Shown one piece after another: positions 42,702 through 52,166 of a DNA stretch of 64,000 bases (position 1 is its first letter; the number at the start of each line of letters is the position of its first letter). The stretch is from Erysipelotrichaceae bacterium (lineage in GTDB: Bacteria > Bacillota_I > Bacilli_A > RFN20 > CAG-449). The notes under the pieces are model-generated. The model had not been told where the DNA came from and ran no database searches. It was given only the letters and a program-made list of their open reading frames with translations. The stretch is from NCBI GenBank assembly GCA_015059045.1, contig SVBD01000002.1, forward strand, positions 62,001 through 126,000. The letters run 5' to 3'. A program made the translations under genes and the position numbers.

Positions 42702-44156
42702 ATGGATATAATTAGTATAGCTATGCTTGCTTTAGGCTTAGTAGGCATATTATTTGGCTTTCTTTATGGCAAAAAAAGAGGTTTAACTAAAGCTATCGTA
42801 AGACTTGTTCTTATCGTTTTGGCAGTAGTAGGCGCTTTTGTCTTAAGAGAATCAGTAACAGAGACAGTTTTAAACACACCTATTGAAGAAGGAAAATCAA
42901 TTGTCGACTTAATTACCGAAGGTATTGCAAGTGGTGAAGATGCTGCTTCAATGCAAGGTTTAGTAGATGTCATCAAAAACATCTTAACTATGGTATTACA
43001 AGTATTTGTTTTTGTTTTGATCTTTATTATATTAAGAATTGCTACCTTAATCGTATATTGGATTGCAGCTGGAATCGTCAATTCAATTAGAAAAGGTAAA
43101 ATCAAAAGAGAACTTAATGCAAATCCTGAAAGCTTCGATGGTAATCACAAATTATCTAGATCACAAGTAAAACTTCTTAATTACGTAAAAGAAGATAGAG
43201 AATTATTATCAAATAGAAGCGAATTAAACAAAAGAGAAATCGCTAAAGCTGAAAGAAGACTTAAGAAGAATCAAAAGAAACTTGTTAAGAAAACCGCAAA
43301 AAGAGATAGAAAACCTTGGTGGGGATCTCTTGTTGGTTTAGTACAAGGTGCAGTAGTAGCAATTGTTATTATGGCTCCAATTAGTGGATTAGTTGCAAGT
43401 GTTGGTGGATTAGTAAAATCACTTGCAAATCTAGAAATGCAAGGTGAACCAATGCTTGATGCAGAAACAAAACAAGTTTTAGATGAGACAGGTTTATTAG
43501 AATATCCAGAATCAAATGTAGCAAAAGTCTATGATACAGTTGGTGGATGGTTATATCAAAGTATTTCAAAAGTAGAAAAAGCTGATGGTACAACAACAGA
43601 TATCAAAACTCAAATTGAAGCTATTGATGGTGGTGTCCAAATGGCTAGTGTAATAGCTAGAATAGCTGAAATTAATATGGATGATGGTTTCACTACCGAT
43701 GTTAGAGATTCATTTGTTGATATTTTTGACGATTTAGACGAAATCAAAGAAGGAATGTCTCCAGAAGGTGTTCGTGAATTAGATGCATTAATGAAAGAGG
43801 CACTTGGACCAATATTAAGTGAAGCTGGAGATGATTTACCAATCAACTTAGATGAAATTAGCTTCGCAGAAGTCGACTTTTCTACAGAAGGTCAAGTAAT
43901 CTCCTCTTTCTATAATTTATATGAGCAATCTGAAAATGGAAATTTAGATGAAGACCAAGTTATGGAAGATGTTGTAACTACACTTTCTGAAAGTACATTA
44001 ATTCTTCCTATCTTAAACCAAGTATTTGAAGATTTACCTGAAGAAGATAGACCAAATTTAGACGAAGAAGAAAAAGCTGAAATTGAAGAAATTATCAACA
44101 ATTTAGAAAACCAAGAAAACGCTGAAGAGTTGAAAAAATTATTCGGAATTAAATAA
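42702..44156 (+). CDS. CvpA-like membrane protein with long acidic tail
   Basis: A 484-residue protein. The N-terminal 130 residues hold about three helices with GLVGILFGFLYGKKRGLTKAIVRLVLIVLAVVGAFVLRE, which resembles CvpA (colicin V production) proteins. A basic stretch with RRLKKNQKKLVKK follows, then one more helix (about 210-232). The last 250 residues are acidic and helical (EEDRPNLDEEEKAEIEEIINNLENQENAEELKKLF). CvpA itself is about 160 residues, so the tail is an addition of unknown role. It is monocistronic with its own promoter and terminator. Confidence 0.7.
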   Translation: MDIISIAMLALGLVGILFGFLYGKKRGLTKAIVRLVLIVLAVVGAFVLRESVTETVLNTPIEEGKSIVDLITEGIASGEDAASMQGLVDVIKNILTMVLQVFVFVLIFIILRIATLIVYWIAAGIVNSIRKGKIKRELNANPESFDGNHKLSRSQVKLLNYVKEDRELLSNRSELNKREIAKAERRLKKNQKKLVKKTAKRDRKPWWGSLVGLVQGAVVAIVIMAPISGLVASVGGLVKSLANLEMQGEPMLDAETKQVLDETGLLEYPESNVAKVYDTVGGWLYQSISKVEKADGTTTDIKTQIEAIDGGVQMASVIARIAEINMDDGFTTDVRDSFVDIFDDLDEIKEGMSPEGVRELDALMKEALGPILSEAGDDLPINLDEISFAEVDFSTEGQVISSFYNLYEQSENGNLDEDQVMEDVVTTLSESTLILPILNQVFEDLPEEDRPNLDEEEKAEIEEIINNLENQENAEELKKLFGIK

Positions 44157-44161
44157 GGTAT

Positions 44162-44191
44162 CTTAAGGCTGTGAAAACAGCCTTTTTTATT
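44162..44191 (+). terminator. Terminator of the CvpA-like gene
   Basis: AAGGCTG-TGAAAA-CAGCCTT followed by TTTTATT. Confidence 0.9.
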
Positions 44192-44265
44192 GCGTTTTTA
44201 CAATGATAAGGGGTATTTGCTTTTTTTTAAAAAATCGATTATCATATAAAATGAGGTGATATTTT

Positions 44266-45093
44266 ATGGTAAAACCAGTAGTTGCATTAATTTATGACTT
44301 TGATAAAACATTAGCGACCGATGACATGCAAGCTTTTTCTTTCATTCCAAACTTAGGTCTCACAAGTGGCGAGTTCTGGGGATTAACTGAAAAATTTGCA
44401 AAACAAACAGGTACAGAATCAACTTTAGCCTATCTTCACACAATGATTGAAGAATGTAAAAAGAAAAACATTGCTTTAACAAAAGATTATTTATACTCCT
44501 TAGGTAAAGATGTTAAATTCTTTGAAGGAGTTACAACTTGGTTTAAAAGATTAAACCAATACGCTGAAGAAATCGGTTTAACATTAGAACACTATATCAT
44601 TTCTTCTGGAAACAAAGAAATTATTGAAGGAAGTTCAATCGCTAAAGAATTTAAAGCATTATATGGTTGTGAATTCTTATATAACAATGAAGGTATTGCT
44701 TACTATCCAAAAACAATTATTAATTACACTTTAAAAACTCAGTATTTATTTAGAATTTCAAAAGGTGTATCTCATCCAGGAGATGATCGTTCAGTTAACT
44801 CAAGAATCAATGAAAAGCATGTTGAATTTAGAAACATGATCTATGTTGGTGATGGATTAACAGACATTCCTTGTATGACACTTATCAAAGAAAAGAATGG
44901 TAAATCAATCGCTGTTTATCAACCAAATAAAAAAGAAGCGGTTGAACAATTACTTGATGACAACCGTGTAAATTATGTTTGTAGAAGTGATTTCAAGAGT
45001 AACTCTCCACTTGAAAAATTAGTTAAATTAATTCTTGATTCAATCGCTATTAATGAAAAACTAATTTCTAAAGAAGATAATCAAAACATTTAA
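44266..45093 (+). CDS. HAD-superfamily phosphatase
   Basis: A 275-residue cytoplasmic hydrolase. Motif I is YDFDKTLATDD (nucleophile and acid Asp), motif II IISSGNKEII, motif III a later lysine and motif IV VGDGLTDIPCM. The plan is close to phosphoserine-phosphatase-like HAD enzymes. The substrate is unknown. The start is GAGGTGATATTTT-ATG. A tight terminator follows the stop. Confidence 0.82.
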   Translation: MVKPVVALIYDFDKTLATDDMQAFSFIPNLGLTSGEFWGLTEKFAKQTGTESTLAYLHTMIEECKKKNIALTKDYLYSLGKDVKFFEGVTTWFKRLNQYAEEIGLTLEHYIISSGNKEIIEGSSIAKEFKALYGCEFLYNNEGIAYYPKTIINYTLKTQYLFRISKGVSHPGDDRSVNSRINEKHVEFRNMIYVGDGLTDIPCMTLIKEKNGKSIAVYQPNKKEAVEQLLDDNRVNYVCRSDFKSNSPLEKLVKLILDSIAINEKLISKEDNQNI

Positions 45094-45116
45094 AGAAGCT
45101 TCGGCTTCTTTTTTTT
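45094..45116 (+). terminator. Terminator of the HAD gene
   Basis: AGAAGC-TTCG-GCTTCT followed by T7, with a stable UUCG-type loop. Confidence 0.92.
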
Positions 45117-45147
45117 ATAAAAAAGATAGACATAAAGTCTATCTTAT
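45117..45147 (-). terminator. Terminator of metK
   Basis: In the minus direction AAGATAGAC-TTTAT-GTCTATCTT is followed by TTTT. The stem touches the stop codon. Confidence 0.88.
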
Positions 45148-46307
45148 TCTTCTAATAACTTTTTAATTTCTTCAACCTTATCTAGATATTCCCAAGGACA
45201 ATCTACATCCGGTCTACCAAAGTGTCCATAAGATGCTAAATCTACATATTTAAATGGAGGTTCAGTTAAACTAAATTTCTTAATAATTGCATTTGGTCTT
45301 AAATCAAATACGTTTCTAACAACTTCTAAGATTTTGTTTTGGTCGTATTTTGATAAACCAAATGTATCTACAGAGATAGATAAAGGATCAGCTTTACCAA
45401 TTGCATAACTTAATTGAACTTCAACTTTTGGAGAAACTCCGGCTGCGCATAAGTTCTTAGCGACATATCTAGCGGCATATGCTGCAGATCTATCTACTTT
45501 AGAAGGATCTTTTCCTGAGAAAGCTCCTCCACCATGCTTTCCTACTCCCCCATATGTATCAACAATAATCTTTCTTCCTGTTAAACCTGTGTCACCTTCA
45601 GGTCCACCAATAACAAATCTTCCTGTAGGGTTAATTAAAACTTGATAATCACTTGTAAAGCCATAGGATTTAACAACTTCGTCGATAATATTCTTTTTAA
45701 TGAAGTTTTGAAATTCTTCCATATTAACATCAGGATCATGTTGGATAGACATTAAAACTGTTGCGATTTCAGGTTTTCCACTTGTATAGTCAATTGTTAC
45801 TTGAGATTTCATATCTGGTCTAGAGCCTTTAAATTGACCATTTTTTCTTAATGTAGAAGCATATCTAACTAATTTATGAGCAATACCAATTGCTAAAGGC
45901 ATGTAGTTAGAAGTTTCATCACACGCATAACCAAACATAATACCTTGGTCACCAGCACCTTGATCTTCTTCTTTTTCTCTTACAACACCCATATTGATAT
46001 CTGGAGATTGTTCTTTAATACGATTAATAATTTCACATGTGTGACCATCAATTCCTTTTTCAGGTGAATCATAGCCAATTGAAACCATAATATCTCTAGC
46101 AATCTTTTCATAATCAACTTTAGATTTTGTAGTAATTTCCCCACCGATAACTAATAAATTAGTAGTTGCAAAACATTCACATGCTACATGAGATTTAGGA
46201 TCCCCTTTTAAGCATGCATCTAAAATTGCATCACTGATTTGATCACATAATTTATCTGGATGTCCTTCACTAACTGACTCAGATGTAAATAAAATTCTTT
46301 CCTTCAT
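45144..46307 (-). CDS. metK: S-adenosylmethionine synthetase
   Basis: A 387-residue enzyme that makes SAM from methionine and ATP. Markers are SEGHPDKLCDQISDAILD, GAGDQGIMFGYA, GGPEGDTGLTGRKIIVDTYG and GGGAFSGKDPSKVDRSAAY. The length is standard. No SAM riboswitch was seen upstream; the 18-bp space before it follows a small Rpn-tail gene. It supplies SAM to RsmE and MtaB. Confidence 0.97.
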   Translation of the reverse strand: MKERILFTSESVSEGHPDKLCDQISDAILDACLKGDPKSHVACECFATTNLLVIGGEITTKSKVDYEKIARDIMVSIGYDSPEKGIDGHTCEIINRIKEQSPDINMGVVREKEEDQGAGDQGIMFGYACDETSNYMPLAIGIAHKLVRYASTLRKNGQFKGSRPDMKSQVTIDYTSGKPEIATVLMSIQHDPDVNMEEFQNFIKKNIIDEVVKSYGFTSDYQVLINPTGRFVIGGPEGDTGLTGRKIIVDTYGGVGKHGGGAFSGKDPSKVDRSAAYAARYVAKNLCAAGVSPKVEVQLSYAIGKADPLSISVDTFGLSKYDQNKILEVVRNVFDLRPNAIIKKFSLTEPPFKYVDLASYGHFGRPDVDCPWEYLDKVEEIKKLLEE

Positions 46308-46325
46308 CGTACTACCTCGTACTTC

Positions 46326-46496
46326 CTATTTTTTCTTTTTATCTTCTTCATCCTCAAATTCGATTAAATCAATTTTATTCATCAACAATTCTTCTGAAGA
46401 AACTCCAGAAATTTGTTCGATCACCTCGAAATCAAGGCCCATTTCAAAAAGCGTACTAGCTATTTGAAATTGTTCTTTCTTTTTCTTTGTTTTCAT
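46326..46496 (-). CDS. Small protein resembling an Rpn C-terminal tail
   Basis: A 56-residue protein. IASTLFEMGLDFEVIEQISGVSSEEL closely parallels the end of the Rpn-like protein at 8128-8988 (AKNMKDMGLDIEVISKATSLSVEEI). A lysine/glutamine-rich start and an acidic/lysine end flank it. It has no nuclease core. ATG 46496 follows GGTGATAAAT, so it looks translated. It may be a decayed Rpn gene or a stand-alone partner that mixes with Rpn oligomers. It precedes metK by 18 bp. Confidence 0.6.
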   Translation of the reverse strand: MKTKKKKEQFQIASTLFEMGLDFEVIEQISGVSSEELLMNKIDLIEFEDEEDKKKK

Positions 46497-46546
46497 ATTT
46501 ATCACCACATAATAAATTATGGGCAATATATATCTTTATATACCTA

Positions 46547-46789
46547 TTAAATAGTTTTTAATGCTTTTGAAATTTGATCAGGACAAGATGTTGAACGCAT
46601 ACCACATCTAATGCCTTCTAAACGATTTATAACCTCTTTAATTGGCATGCCAACAAGTAATTTACTAATTCCTTGTAAATTACCAGAGCATCCTCCAAGG
46701 ACTTTGATTGAAACGATCTTTCCATCTTCATGTTCAATAACAAATTGTTTTGAACAAACTCCTTGTGGATTATATACTAATGTTTCCAT
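46547..46789 (-). CDS. TSCPD-domain protein (TIGR03905)
   Basis: An 80-residue protein with CSKQFVIEHEDGKIVSIKVLGGCSGNLQGISKLLVGM and GIRCGMRSTSCPDQISKAL. The TSCPD motif and the spaced cysteines match the TIGR03905 family, related to the C-terminal zinc region of class II ribonucleotide reductase. The function of the stand-alone form is unknown. It follows pduL by 17 bp and is probably co-transcribed. Confidence 0.85.
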   Translation of the reverse strand: METLVYNPQGVCSKQFVIEHEDGKIVSIKVLGGCSGNLQGISKLLVGMPIKEVINRLEGIRCGMRSTSCPDQISKALKTI

Positions 46790-46806
46790 TTACTATTTAA
46801 TCCTTC

Positions 46807-47379
46807 TTATTTAACGATTTCGCCATAAACTAATCCAGATAATGCACCTGCATTAGCTTCATCTGTATCAACGTGCATTGCTAAAGCAAAGTTAGGATGA
46901 ACTCTAACAATTGTATCATGAAGAGTAATTCCTCTTCCTGTTTCATTTGTTACTTTAACACTTACTACATCTTTATCTTGAACACCCATTTCTTCCGCAT
47001 CAGCTGGTGTCATATGGATGTGACGTTTAGCAACGATAACGCCTTCAGAGATTTCAACTTCCCCACATGGTCCAACTAATTTACAACCAGCACTACCTTT
47101 AACATCACCAGATTCTCTAACTGGAGCGACAACACCAATTGTTCTTGCATCAGTAAATGATAATTCTACTTGATCACTTGGTCTAGTTGGTCCTAAAATT
47201 GTACATGTTAATGTTCCTCTTGGTCCTACGACTTGAATTCTTTGTTCAGAAGCATATTGACCAGGTTGAGATAACATTTTCTTAATTGTTAATTCTGCAC
47301 CTTGACCAAATAATGTTTCTAATGTTTCTTTTGTTACGTGTGCGTGTCTAGCACTTGTTTCGATAATAAATTGTTTCAT
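46807..47379 (-). CDS. pduL: PduL-type phosphate acyltransferase
   Basis: A 190-residue phosphotransacylase that interconverts acyl-CoA and acyl phosphate and can replace Pta in acetate formation. Zinc-binding motifs are SARHAHVTKETLETLFG and VIVAKRHIHMTPADAEEMGV. It lacks the N-terminal microcompartment-targeting extension, so it is probably the housekeeping acetyl-phosphate enzyme. No acetate kinase is adjacent. The start has AAGGAGGTAAGTAATTT-ATG. Confidence 0.93.
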   Translation of the reverse strand: MKQFIIETSARHAHVTKETLETLFGQGAELTIKKMLSQPGQYASEQRIQVVGPRGTLTCTILGPTRPSDQVELSFTDARTIGVVAPVRESGDVKGSAGCKLVGPCGEVEISEGVIVAKRHIHMTPADAEEMGVQDKDVVSVKVTNETGRGITLHDTIVRVHPNFALAMHVDTDEANAGALSGLVYGEIVK

Positions 47380-47419
47380 AAATTACTTACCTCCTTGAAA
47401 TAAATATTTTCGCATATTA

Positions 47420-47448
47420 ATTCTACTATTAAGATGACATTTTGTCCA
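47420..47448 (-). promoter_or_regulatory. Promoter of pduL
   Basis: TGGACA (47448-47443), 17 bp and TAGAAT (47425-47420) on the minus strand, a strong sigma-A match. Confidence 0.75.
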
Positions 47449-47509
47449 TATTTTATGGGAATTTAAAATTTATTTTAAAATTATCCGTTTCATTTAAAAT
47501 TTTGAAAAA

Positions 47510-47523
47510 AGAAAACGCTTACA
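47510..47523 (+). promoter_or_regulatory. cre-like site between pduL and the ABC exporter
   Basis: AGAAAACGCTTACA matches 13 of 14 cre positions; only the first base differs. It lies just before a plus-strand -35 and about 100 bases upstream of the pduL start. In Bacillus, CcpA activates pta from an upstream cre, so control of pduL is possible. Confidence 0.55.
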
Positions 47524-47552
47524 TTGTCTATTTTCTCATAAGATTATATTTT
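47524..47552 (+). promoter_or_regulatory. Promoter of the ABC exporter pair
   Basis: TTGTCT (47524-47529), 17 bp and TATTTT (47547-47552), a moderate match. The cre-like site touches its -35. Confidence 0.45.
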
Positions 47553-47621
47553 ATGACAAAAATGAAAGTGATAGAATTAAAATAATCACGTTTCAATCTT
47601 ACAATTAAGGAGGTGTTTTTT

Positions 47622-49394
47622 ATGCTCTTTGGAAAACATGTAAATAAGTATTATTTAAAATACTTTTGGCACTTTTTCTTTGGCATCCTCGCTTTAATTA
47701 TTGTTGACTACGCTCAAATATTAGTTCCTCGAGAAATCGCTAATATTGGCGAAGCTATTTCTAATGGAGAAATTACTTCTTTAACATCAATCGCTTTTAT
47801 TAAACCTATTTCAATAATTTTTATTGTTGCAGTAACTATGTTTATTGGTAGATTTGCTTGGAGAAGATGTATTTTAGGCGAAGCAATAAGAATTCAAGCT
47901 GATATTAGAAAAGAATTATTTATGAAAACCGAGGTTTTAACTCAACGTTATTATAAGCAAAATAAAACTGGTGCTATTTTAGCGTATTTCAGTAATGACT
48001 TAGAAACAATTGAAGAAGTATTCGGATTTGGTGTTGTCCAATTAATTGATGGAGTCTTCTTAAGTGTTCTATCCTTTATTAAAATGTTCCAACTAAGTAC
48101 TATACTTACTTTAATCGCTCTTATTCCATTACTTATTCTATTAAGCTGTGCTTTCATCGTTGATAAATATATGGAAAAGAAATATGAAAAAAGACAAAAG
48201 GCTTTTGAAGATATGTCTGATTTCTCTCAAGAAAACTTTACTGGAATTCGTGTCATTAAAGCCTTTGTTAAAGAAGCAAAAGAACTAAGACACTTTGCAA
48301 AAGAAAATAAAAAGAATAAGGATGCAAATATCGAATTTGTTAAATTTGGTGCTTTATTAGATGTTGCTATTAACTTATTAATTTATTCAGTAATTATTAT
48401 CATCTTCTGCGTAGGTGGATACTTTGTCTATCAAGAATCTATCGGGGTTGATGTTGGTTTCTCTACATGGGACATCATTGAATTTATTGGATATTTCAAC
48501 TCAATCATTTGGCCAGTATTTGCTCTTGCTTCTATCATCAACTTAACTGCAAGAGGAAGAACTTCTTTAAGAAGAATTTCTTCTATCTTAGATGAAGAAG
48601 TAGAAATTAGCGATAGTGGAGAGGTTATCATTCCTTCAGAAATCAAAGGTGGAATTAAATTTAATAATTTCTCTTTTGCTTTCCCTGATGATCCAGAAGA
48701 AAAGGTATTAAAGAATATTTCATTTGAAATTAAACCAGGCGAAACAGTTGGTGTCATTGGTAAAATTGGTTCAGGTAAATCAACATTAGTTAACATGTTA
48801 TTTAGACTTTACAATGTTGAAAAAGGGACCCTATTTATCGATAACTACGACATTATGGATTTACCAGTTAAAGTGGTAAGAAATAGTATTGGTTATGCTC
48901 CACAAGATAACTTCCTTTTCTCTGATACAATTAGAAAAAACATTGCTTTTGCAGATGATACAATTCCTGATGAAGAAGTTGTTGAAGCAGCCGAATTCTC
49001 TGCAGTAAGAAGCAATATTGAAGAATTTAGCGAAGGCTATCAAACAATGATTGGAGAAAGAGGGGTAACTCTTTCTGGAGGACAAAAACAACGTATTTCT
49101 ATTTCTCGTGCAGTTGTTAAGGATCCTAAAATTTTAGTCTTAGACGATTCTGTTTCCGCGGTTGATATCAAAACTGAAGAAACAATTTTAAATAACATTA
49201 AAAAATTAAGAAAAGGTAAAACAACTATCTTAATTGCTTCAAGAGTTTCTACTGTTGAAAAATTAGATAAAGTTTTAGTTTTAAAAGATGGCCAACTTGA
49301 GTACTTTGGCACGAATAAAGAGTGTTTGAAAAATTCACCAACTTATAAAAGAATGGTTGAATTACAAACTCTTGAAAAAGAATTGGAGGGATAG
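47622..49394 (+). CDS. ABC exporter half, degenerate-site subunit
   Basis: A 590-residue type IV ABC exporter half with six helices and one ATPase domain. Walker A is GKIGSGKST, the signature is LSGGQKQR and Walker B is ILVLDDS, with Asp where the catalytic Glu belongs. That change marks the degenerate site of heterodimeric exporters such as BmrCD and LmrCD. ATG 47622 with AAGGAGGTG is chosen over the GTG of the track. The partner gene starts 3 bases after this stop. The substrate is unknown; drugs, lipids or peptides are options. Confidence 0.87.
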   Translation: MLFGKHVNKYYLKYFWHFFFGILALIIVDYAQILVPREIANIGEAISNGEITSLTSIAFIKPISIIFIVAVTMFIGRFAWRRCILGEAIRIQADIRKELFMKTEVLTQRYYKQNKTGAILAYFSNDLETIEEVFGFGVVQLIDGVFLSVLSFIKMFQLSTILTLIALIPLLILLSCAFIVDKYMEKKYEKRQKAFEDMSDFSQENFTGIRVIKAFVKEAKELRHFAKENKKNKDANIEFVKFGALLDVAINLLIYSVIIIIFCVGGYFVYQESIGVDVGFSTWDIIEFIGYFNSIIWPVFALASIINLTARGRTSLRRISSILDEEVEISDSGEVIIPSEIKGGIKFNNFSFAFPDDPEEKVLKNISFEIKPGETVGVIGKIGSGKSTLVNMLFRLYNVEKGTLFIDNYDIMDLPVKVVRNSIGYAPQDNFLFSDTIRKNIAFADDTIPDEEVVEAAEFSAVRSNIEEFSEGYQTMIGERGVTLSGGQKQRISISRAVVKDPKILVLDDSVSAVDIKTEETILNNIKKLRKGKTTILIASRVSTVEKLDKVLVLKDGQLEYFGTNKECLKNSPTYKRMVELQTLEKELEG

Positions 49395-49397
49395 AAT

Positions 49398-51236
49398 ATG
49401 GCATCATTTTCATATGAAAATTCCGACCGTAAAATGTCTGATATTGAGTTAATTAAAAAGACATGGAAATTCATTGCTCCATTTAAATTCCAATTATTAT
49501 TTGCGTTATTCTTAATGGTAGTTATGATTGGATTTGACTTATTAAATCCATTAATTAGTGAAGAGATCCTTCGTTTATTAACTATTCAAGTCGATGAAGT
49601 TACTGGAGAAAAAATTGCAATTGATATTGTTAAAGTATTAATCATTTCTGGATTATATTTTGTAACAATCCTTGTTCATAGCGTGCTTATTTACTTCAAT
49701 GCAATGCTATTACAAAGAATTGGTCAAAGTGCAATTTACAATCTAAGAATGGTAGTATTTGAACATATTGATAGTTTATCAGTTAATCAATTAAACGAAA
49801 TTCCAGTTGGAAGTTTGGTAACTAGGGTTACTAGTGATACAAACGCTTTATGTGATCTATTTACAAATACCATTGTTAATTTAATTAAAAACATCTTCAT
49901 GTTAATCGCAGTTGTAATTGTAATGTTTATCAAAAACTGGTTATTAGCCTTATCAATCTTTATTTTTGTACCTATCATTTTCGTTTCGACATTTATCTTT
50001 AGAAAATATAGTCGTGCAAACTATCGTATCGTAAGAAAGAATTTCTCTATTATGAATGCTTTCTTAAATGAAAATATCTCAGGCATGAAGATTACCCAAA
50101 TCTTCAACCAAGAAGAAAGAAAGAAAAATGAGTTTATTGAATTAAATAACAACATTGTCAAATCAAGACATAGAGATGTTAAGATCTTCTCAATATATCG
50201 TCCATTTATTTCATTATTAAACTTTGTTGCTATCGGGGTTGTATTTATCGTGGGTGTTTCTGAAATTCTCAAAGGTAACTTAGACTTCCCAGCAGTATAT
50301 GCATTCTATATGTTTATTTCTAGATTATTCAATCCAGTTCAACAAATTGCTGATTCATTCAACGGGCTACAAAGAGCATTCACTTCTAGTGAACGTCTAT
50401 ATAACTTATTAGAAACTAAACCAGAAGTATTAGATAGAGAAGATGCTGTTGAAATAAACAATTTCGAAGGCAAAATCGAATTTAAAAATGTTTGGTTTGC
50501 TTACAAAGAAGATAATTGGATTTTAAAAGATGTATCATTTACTATTGAACCAAAACAAGTTGTCGCTTTTGTAGGTGCAACAGGTGCTGGTAAAACAACA
50601 ATCTTACAATTAATTGTAAGAAACTACGAAGTCCAAAAAGGAGAAATCCTAATTGATGGAATTAATGTCAACAACATTAAAATTGAATCATTAAGAAAAA
50701 ACATTGGTCAAATGCTTCAAGATGTATTCCTCTTCTCTGGAACTATCAAATCTAATATTACATTAAGAGACGAAGATATTTCTGATGAAGAAGTTAAGGA
50801 AGCTTGTGAATATGTTAACGCTGATACCTTTATAAACAAGCAAGAACATGGATTAGATGAACCAGTTCAAGAAAGAGGAGAAAACTTCTCTTCTGGGCAA
50901 AGACAATTACTATCATTTGCTAGAACTGTTGTCCATAAACCTCAAATCTTGATTCTAGATGAAGCAACTGCAAATATCGATACTGAAACTGAGCAAGTAA
51001 TTCAACAATCTCTATTAAAGATGATGAACATTGGTACAATGTTAATTGTTGCTCATAGATTATCAACTATCCAACATTCAGATAATATTATTTGCTTACA
51101 AAACGGTGTTATCATCGAACAAGGAAATCATCAAGAGTTATTAAAGAAACGTGGATACTACTATAACTTGTATCGTCTTCAATTTGAAGATCAAGAAGTT
51201 CCTTCTTCACCTTTAAAGCTTCAAGAAAACAATTAA
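49398..51236 (+). CDS. ABC exporter half, catalytic-site subunit
   Basis: A 612-residue half transporter with six helices and an ATPase domain. Walker A is GATGAGKTT, Walker B is ILILDEATANID with the normal Glu, and the signature is FSSGQRQL, changed from LSGGQ. Paired with the previous protein, one composite site is intact (this Walker B with the partner's LSGGQ) and the other degenerate, as in known heterodimers. A GGAGGGATAGAAT start and a 3-bp gap show tight coupling. Confidence 0.88.
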   Translation: MASFSYENSDRKMSDIELIKKTWKFIAPFKFQLLFALFLMVVMIGFDLLNPLISEEILRLLTIQVDEVTGEKIAIDIVKVLIISGLYFVTILVHSVLIYFNAMLLQRIGQSAIYNLRMVVFEHIDSLSVNQLNEIPVGSLVTRVTSDTNALCDLFTNTIVNLIKNIFMLIAVVIVMFIKNWLLALSIFIFVPIIFVSTFIFRKYSRANYRIVRKNFSIMNAFLNENISGMKITQIFNQEERKKNEFIELNNNIVKSRHRDVKIFSIYRPFISLLNFVAIGVVFIVGVSEILKGNLDFPAVYAFYMFISRLFNPVQQIADSFNGLQRAFTSSERLYNLLETKPEVLDREDAVEINNFEGKIEFKNVWFAYKEDNWILKDVSFTIEPKQVVAFVGATGAGKTTILQLIVRNYEVQKGEILIDGINVNNIKIESLRKNIGQMLQDVFLFSGTIKSNITLRDEDISDEEVKEACEYVNADTFINKQEHGLDEPVQERGENFSSGQRQLLSFARTVVHKPQILILDEATANIDTETEQVIQQSLLKMMNIGTMLIVAHRLSTIQHSDNIICLQNGVIIEQGNHQELLKKRGYYYNLYRLQFEDQEVPSSPLKLQENN

Positions 51237-51278
51237 AAAAAGAGCTTTAGAAATTCTATTTTCTAAAGCTTTTTATTT
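51236..51278. terminator. Bidirectional terminator
   Basis: AGCTTTAGAAA-TTCTAT-TTTCTAAAGCT with A- and T-runs on either side, between the exporter and mscS genes. Confidence 0.92.
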
Positions 51279-51281
51279 GTT

Positions 51282-52151
51282 TTAATTTTCTTTTTTAATA
51301 TTAATATCAAGTTTGTTATATGGTACTTCAATATTGTTTTCATCAAATGCAACTTTTACTTGCTCTAATAAATCAAAATGTAGTGTCCAATAATCTTCAT
51401 TCTTTGTCCATACGCGACATACAATATCAATTGATGAATCGGCATAATCTTTTACTCTAATAAAGTGTGCAGGATCTTTTAAGGCTAAAGGATGTCTTTC
51501 TACTACTTTTCTAATAACTTCAATTGCTTTTGAACAATCACTATCATAATCAATTGAAAAGATTAACTCTACTCTTCTAACATCCTTAATTGAATAATTA
51601 ACAATAACATCACTTGATAAATTACCATTTGGAATCACCACTTGCTTATTATCCGGAGTTTTTAAATGAGTATAGAATAAATTAATTTCTTCTACTGTAC
51701 CTTCTTCTCCTTGAGCTTTAATATAATCCCCTAGTCTAAATGGACGAGTAAAAATAATTAATACCCAACCAGCAATATTTGATAAACTACCTTGTAACGC
51801 TAAACCAATTGCAACTGTTGCGGAAGCAATAATTGAAGCTACACCAGTCATATCAAATCCAATTACACTAAAGAAAGCGATAATTGAAATAAACTTCAAT
51901 ACCTTACGATAAACCGAGAAAATCGCATTAACGATAGTTTCGTCTCTTCCTCTTTTTCTCAATCGATTTCTAATTGCTTTTGATGTCCAGTTAATAATTA
52001 TAAAGACAACGATTAAAGCAACAAGACTAATTACAAACTTCAAGCCTGAAGTTGCACACCAAGAAACAATATTATTCCAAATCTCTTCCCAAGAAATAAT
52101 CTTTGGAGTTTCTGGAGTTTCTTGTGTTGCTTCTAAAAATTTAATAAACAT
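51282..52151 (-). CDS. mscS: Small-conductance mechanosensitive channel
   Basis: A 289-residue MscS channel that opens under membrane tension to release solutes. Three helices precede the pore helix TVAIGLALQGSLSNIAGWVLI and the beta domain FRLGDYIKAQGEEGTVEEINLFYTHLKTPDNKQVVIPNG. These are core MscS motifs. The length is typical. It is 15 bp after the DJ-1-like gene. Confidence 0.93.
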   Translation of the reverse strand: MFIKFLEATQETPETPKIISWEEIWNNIVSWCATSGLKFVISLVALIVVFIIINWTSKAIRNRLRKRGRDETIVNAIFSVYRKVLKFISIIAFFSVIGFDMTGVASIIASATVAIGLALQGSLSNIAGWVLIIFTRPFRLGDYIKAQGEEGTVEEINLFYTHLKTPDNKQVVIPNGNLSSDVIVNYSIKDVRRVELIFSIDYDSDCSKAIEVIRKVVERHPLALKDPAHFIRVKDYADSSIDIVCRVWTKNEDYWTLHFDLLEQVKVAFDENNIEVPYNKLDINIKKEN

Positions 52152-52166
52152 ATATTTACTCCTTAA

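Noticed and set aside
42764-44101. Minus-strand ORFs of 63-113 codons opposite the CvpA-like gene
   Set aside because: They lie wholly inside a longer gene with its own promoter and ribosome site, and their composition is that of antisense shadows.
46308-46546. Possible SAM riboswitch before metK
   Set aside because: The space before metK is 18 bp and holds no structured leader; the small Rpn-tail gene lies directly upstream.
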